This document shows positions 61,751 to 64,000 of a stretch of DNA of 64,000 bases, in pieces (within the stretch, counting starts at the first letter, position 1; every line of letters starts with the position of its first letter). The DNA comes from an uncultured Azohydromonas sp. GTDB lineage: Bacteria > Pseudomonadota > Gammaproteobacteria > Burkholderiales > Burkholderiaceae_C. Position numbers and translations under genes: made by a program. Under the pieces are notes generated by a model. It ran no database searches, was not told the DNA's origin, and was given only the letters and a program-made list of their open reading frames with translations. The stretch spans positions 1-64,000 of the forward strand of contig NZ_CALAOH010000048.1 in assembly GCF_937926365.1 (NCBI RefSeq), written 5' to 3'.

Positions 61751-64000
61751 ATGTTGCTCACGCGCAAGAGCGCCACGCCGGCCGCCGCCGGCCAACCGTC
61801 CTCGGGCCTGGTCTCCAGCCTGACCCGTGGCATCGACGCCTTCAACCGCCGCGCCATCGGCACCCTGGACCGCCGCGCCTTCCTGCGCCGCTCGGGCCTG
61901 GGCGTGGGGGCGGGCATTGCCGCCTCGCAGCTCAGCCTGGTGCAGAAGGCCCAGGCCGCCGACAAGCCCGCCGCCGCCGCGGCCGACGGCAGCCGCAAGG
62001 TGGAAGTCAAGCGCACCGTGTGCGGCCACTGCTCGGTGGGCTGCGCGGTGGACGCCGTGGTCGAGAACGGCGTGTGGGTGCGCCAGGAACCGGTGTTCGA
62101 CTCGCCCATCAACATGGGCGCGCACTGCGCCAAGGGCGCCGCGCTGCGCGAGCACGGCCACGGCGAGTACCGGCTCAAGTACCCGATGAAGCTGGTGGAC
62201 GGCAAGTACCAGCGCATCAGCTGGGACCAGGCCCTCGACGAGATCAGCGCCCGCATGCTGGAGCTGCGCAAGCAGAGCGGCCCGGACGCGATGTACGTCG
62301 TGGGCTCGTCCAAGCACAACAACGAGCAGGCCTACCTGCTGCGCAAGTGGATGAGCCTGTGGGGCAGCAACAACTGCGACCACCAGGCGCGCATCTGCCA
62401 CTCCACCACCGTCGCGGGCGTCGCGAACACGTGGGGCTACGGCGCGATGACCAACTCCTACAACGACATGCAGAACGCCAAGGCGGCGCTCTACATCGGC
62501 TCCAACGCGGCGGAAGCGCACCCGGTGTCGATGTTGCACCTGCTGCATGCCAAGGAGAACGGCTGCAAGGTGATCGTGGTCGATCCGCGCTTCACCCGCA
62601 CCGCGGCCAAGGCCGACGAGTACGTGCGCATCCGCTCGGGCACCGACATCGCGTTCCTGTTCGGCGTGATGCACCACATCTTCAAGAACGGCTGGGAGGA
62701 CCAGCAGTACCTCCACGACCGCGTCTACGGCATGGAGAAGGTGCGCGAGGAAGTGCTGGCCAAGTGGACGCCGGACAAGGTGCAGGAGGTCTGCGGCGTT
62801 GATGGCGAAACGACCTTCAGGGTCGCCAAGACGCTGGCCGAGAACCGCCCCGGCACCATCGTGTGGTGCATGGGCCAGACCCAGCACAGCATCGGCAACG
62901 CCATGGTGCGCGCCTCGTGCCTGCTGCAGCTGGCGCTGGGCAACGTGGGTAAATCGGGCGGCGGCACCAACATCTTCCGCGGCCACGACAACGTGCAGGG
63001 TGCCACCGACGTGGGCCCCAACCCCGACTCGCTGCCCGGTTACTACGGCCTGGCCGAGGGTGCGTGGAAGCACTTCGCCAAGGTCTGGGGCCTGGACTTC
63101 GAGGACATCAAGAAGCGCTACGCCCCGGGGATGTTGACCAAGCCCGGCATCACCGTCTCGCGCTGGATCGACGGCGTGCTGGAGAAGAACGAGCTCATCG
63201 ACCAGGACCCGAACCTGCGCGGCGTGATCTTCTGGGGCCACGCGCCCAACTCCCAGACCCGCGGCCTGGAGATGAAGCGGGCGATGGACAAGCTCGACCT
63301 GCTGGTCGTGATCGATCCCTTCCCCAGCGCCACCGCCGGCATGGCGGCCATGCCGGGGCGTCCCGAGGACGCCAACCCCAACCGCGCCGTGTACCTGCTG
63401 CCGGCGTGCACGCAGTTCGAGACCAGCGGCTCCTGCACCGCCTCCAACCGCTCGCTGCAGTGGCGCGAGAAGGTGATCGAGCCGCTGTGGGAGAGCCGCA
63501 CCGACCACATGATCATGGCCCAGCTGGCCGACAAGCTCGGCTTCGGCAAGGAGTTCACCCAGGGCTACAAGATGGTCCCGGGCAAGGGGAACATGCCGGA
63601 GATCGAGCCCGAGTCGGTGCTGCGCGAGATCAACCGGGCCGTCTGGACCATCGGCTACACCGGCCAGAGCCCCGAGCGGCTGAAGGCGCACATGCGCAAC
63701 ATGCACGTCTTCGACGTCAAGACGCTGCGCGCCAGGGGCGGCATCGACAAGGCCACCGGCTACAGCCTCGACGGCGACTATTTCGGCCTGCCCTGGCCCT
63801 GCTACGGCACGCCGGAACTGAAGCACCCGGGCTCGCCCAACCTCTATGACACCAGCAAGCACATCATGGAGGGTGGCGGCAACTTCCGCGCGAACTTCGG
63901 CGTGGAGCGCGAGGGCGTGAGCCTGCTGGCCGAGGACGGCTCGTATTCCAAGGGCGCCGACATCACCACCGGCTACCCCGAGTTCGACCACCTGTTGCTC
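61751..64000 (+). CDS. fdhA: Formate dehydrogenase catalytic subunit, 5' part (750 codons, window ends inside)
   Basis: A molybdenum/tungsten bis-MGD enzyme oxidising formate to CO2. After a ~40-residue lead comes the TAT signal DRRAFLRRSGLGVG, so it is exported folded. The N-terminal [4Fe-4S] ligands are C91, C94, C98 and C126 (CGHCSVGC and HCAKGA). The metal ligand is C215 in ARICHSTTVAG, with the catalytic His next to it: a Cys enzyme, not selenocysteine. Downstream MGD-binding blocks (SNAAEAHP, VVDPRFTRTA, RSGTDIAFL) are intact and no frameshift occurs. About 230 residues are missing at the right edge. Export relies on TorD at 48.7 kb. Confidence 0.95.
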   Translation, partial: MLLTRKSATPAAAGQPSSGLVSSLTRGIDAFNRRAIGTLDRRAFLRRSGLGVGAGIAASQLSLVQKAQAADKPAAAAADGSRKVEVKRTVCGHCSVGCAVDAVVENGVWVRQEPVFDSPINMGAHCAKGAALREHGHGEYRLKYPMKLVDGKYQRISWDQALDEISARMLELRKQSGPDAMYVVGSSKHNNEQAYLLRKWMSLWGSNNCDHQARICHSTTVAGVANTWGYGAMTNSYNDMQNAKAALYIGSNAAEAHPVSMLHLLHAKENGCKVIVVDPRFTRTAAKADEYVRIRSGTDIAFLFGVMHHIFKNGWEDQQYLHDRVYGMEKVREEVLAKWTPDKVQEVCGVDGETTFRVAKTLAENRPGTIVWCMGQTQHSIGNAMVRASCLLQLALGNVGKSGGGTNIFRGHDNVQGATDVGPNPDSLPGYYGLAEGAWKHFAKVWGLDFEDIKKRYAPGMLTKPGITVSRWIDGVLEKNELIDQDPNLRGVIFWGHAPNSQTRGLEMKRAMDKLDLLVVIDPFPSATAGMAAMPGRPEDANPNRAVYLLPACTQFETSGSCTASNRSLQWREKVIEPLWESRTDHMIMAQLADKLGFGKEFTQGYKMVPGKGNMPEIEPESVLREINRAVWTIGYTGQSPERLKAHMRNMHVFDVKTLRARGGIDKATGYSLDGDYFGLPWPCYGTPELKHPGSPNLYDTSKHIMEGGGNFRANFGVEREGVSLLAEDGSYSKGADITTGYPEFDHLLL

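Noticed and set aside
61544..63991. An 815-codon minus-strand frame opposite fdhA
   Set aside because: It reads through repeat copy 2 (giving the familiar PAQAGVH artefact) and is antisense to fdhA.

Overview
This 64-kb window comes from a very GC-rich betaproteobacterial chromosome, most likely order Burkholderiales and close to Comamonadaceae/Sphaerotilaceae. The lineage inference rests on gene order and families: polA divergent from DUF2782-thrB-BPSS1780-type membrane gene, xseB-ispA-dxs-folE2, DUF3460 next to scpA, DUF1841, a TAXI solute receptor, and a formate dehydrogenase locus led by DUF3305-DUF3306-polyferredoxin-TorD. No genus is claimed. Nearly every base up to about 49 kb is housekeeping or ordinary accessory sequence. 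No phage, integrase, transposase or CRISPR array was seen.

Layout. 0-4 kb: 3' end of an SDR gene, a secreted trypsin-fold/PDZ protein that has lost two catalytic residues, a rhomboid protease, tRNA-Leu(CAA), and cysM followed by tusA. 4-11 kb (minus strand): galU, valS, guaC, a patatin phospholipase and a class I glutamine-amidotransferase-like hydrolase. 11-24 kb: uvrD, a small lipoprotein, DUF2782-thrB-membrane protein, polA, a ZIP metal transporter behind a structured leader, a universal stress protein, a mercaptopyruvate/thiosulfate sulfurtransferase, a DMT exporter, a small helical protein and an orphan Rieske oxygenase. 24-28 kb: translationally coupled xseB-ispA and dxs-folE2 (isoprenoid and folate precursors). 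28-41 kb: DUF1841, TRIC-type channel, TauE-type exporter, a KefB-like antiporter, a LuxR response regulator with its hybrid kinase, an orphan TAXI receptor with a zinc-ribbon membrane protein, scpA, DUF3460, a double-domain BamE-like lipoprotein, a CYTH protein and a SulP transporter. 42-45 kb: metG divergent from apbC/mrp.

45-64 kb is the formate dehydrogenase region. DUF3305, DUF3306, a 712-residue polyferredoxin and TorD lie at 45.3-49.3 kb. The TAT-signal small protein and catalytic subunit FdhA lie at 61.4-64 kb, where the window ends inside fdhA. About 12 kb separate the two halves. That interval holds two PilZ genes, a secreted M20 amidohydrolase, a GlxA-type regulator, a GNAT acetyltransferase, a heme-oxygenase-fold diiron protein, an MFS transporter, an O-succinylhomoserine-sulfhydrylase-like PLP enzyme, a truncated Bug receptor and a sensor kinase/sigma-54 regulator pair.

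Two points deserve most attention. First, the GlxA-M20-GNAT-diiron-MFS-PLP block looks like a small, self-contained amino-acid-modifying pathway with acetylation/deacetylation logic. It begins in an AT-richer patch. Second, a sigma-54 promoter (GG-N10-GC) with two upstream palindromic sites lies between the sigma-54 regulator and the fdh genes, which suggests that this two-component system controls formate dehydrogenase. Inverted copies of one dispersed palindromic repeat bracket the torD-to-TAT-protein interval.
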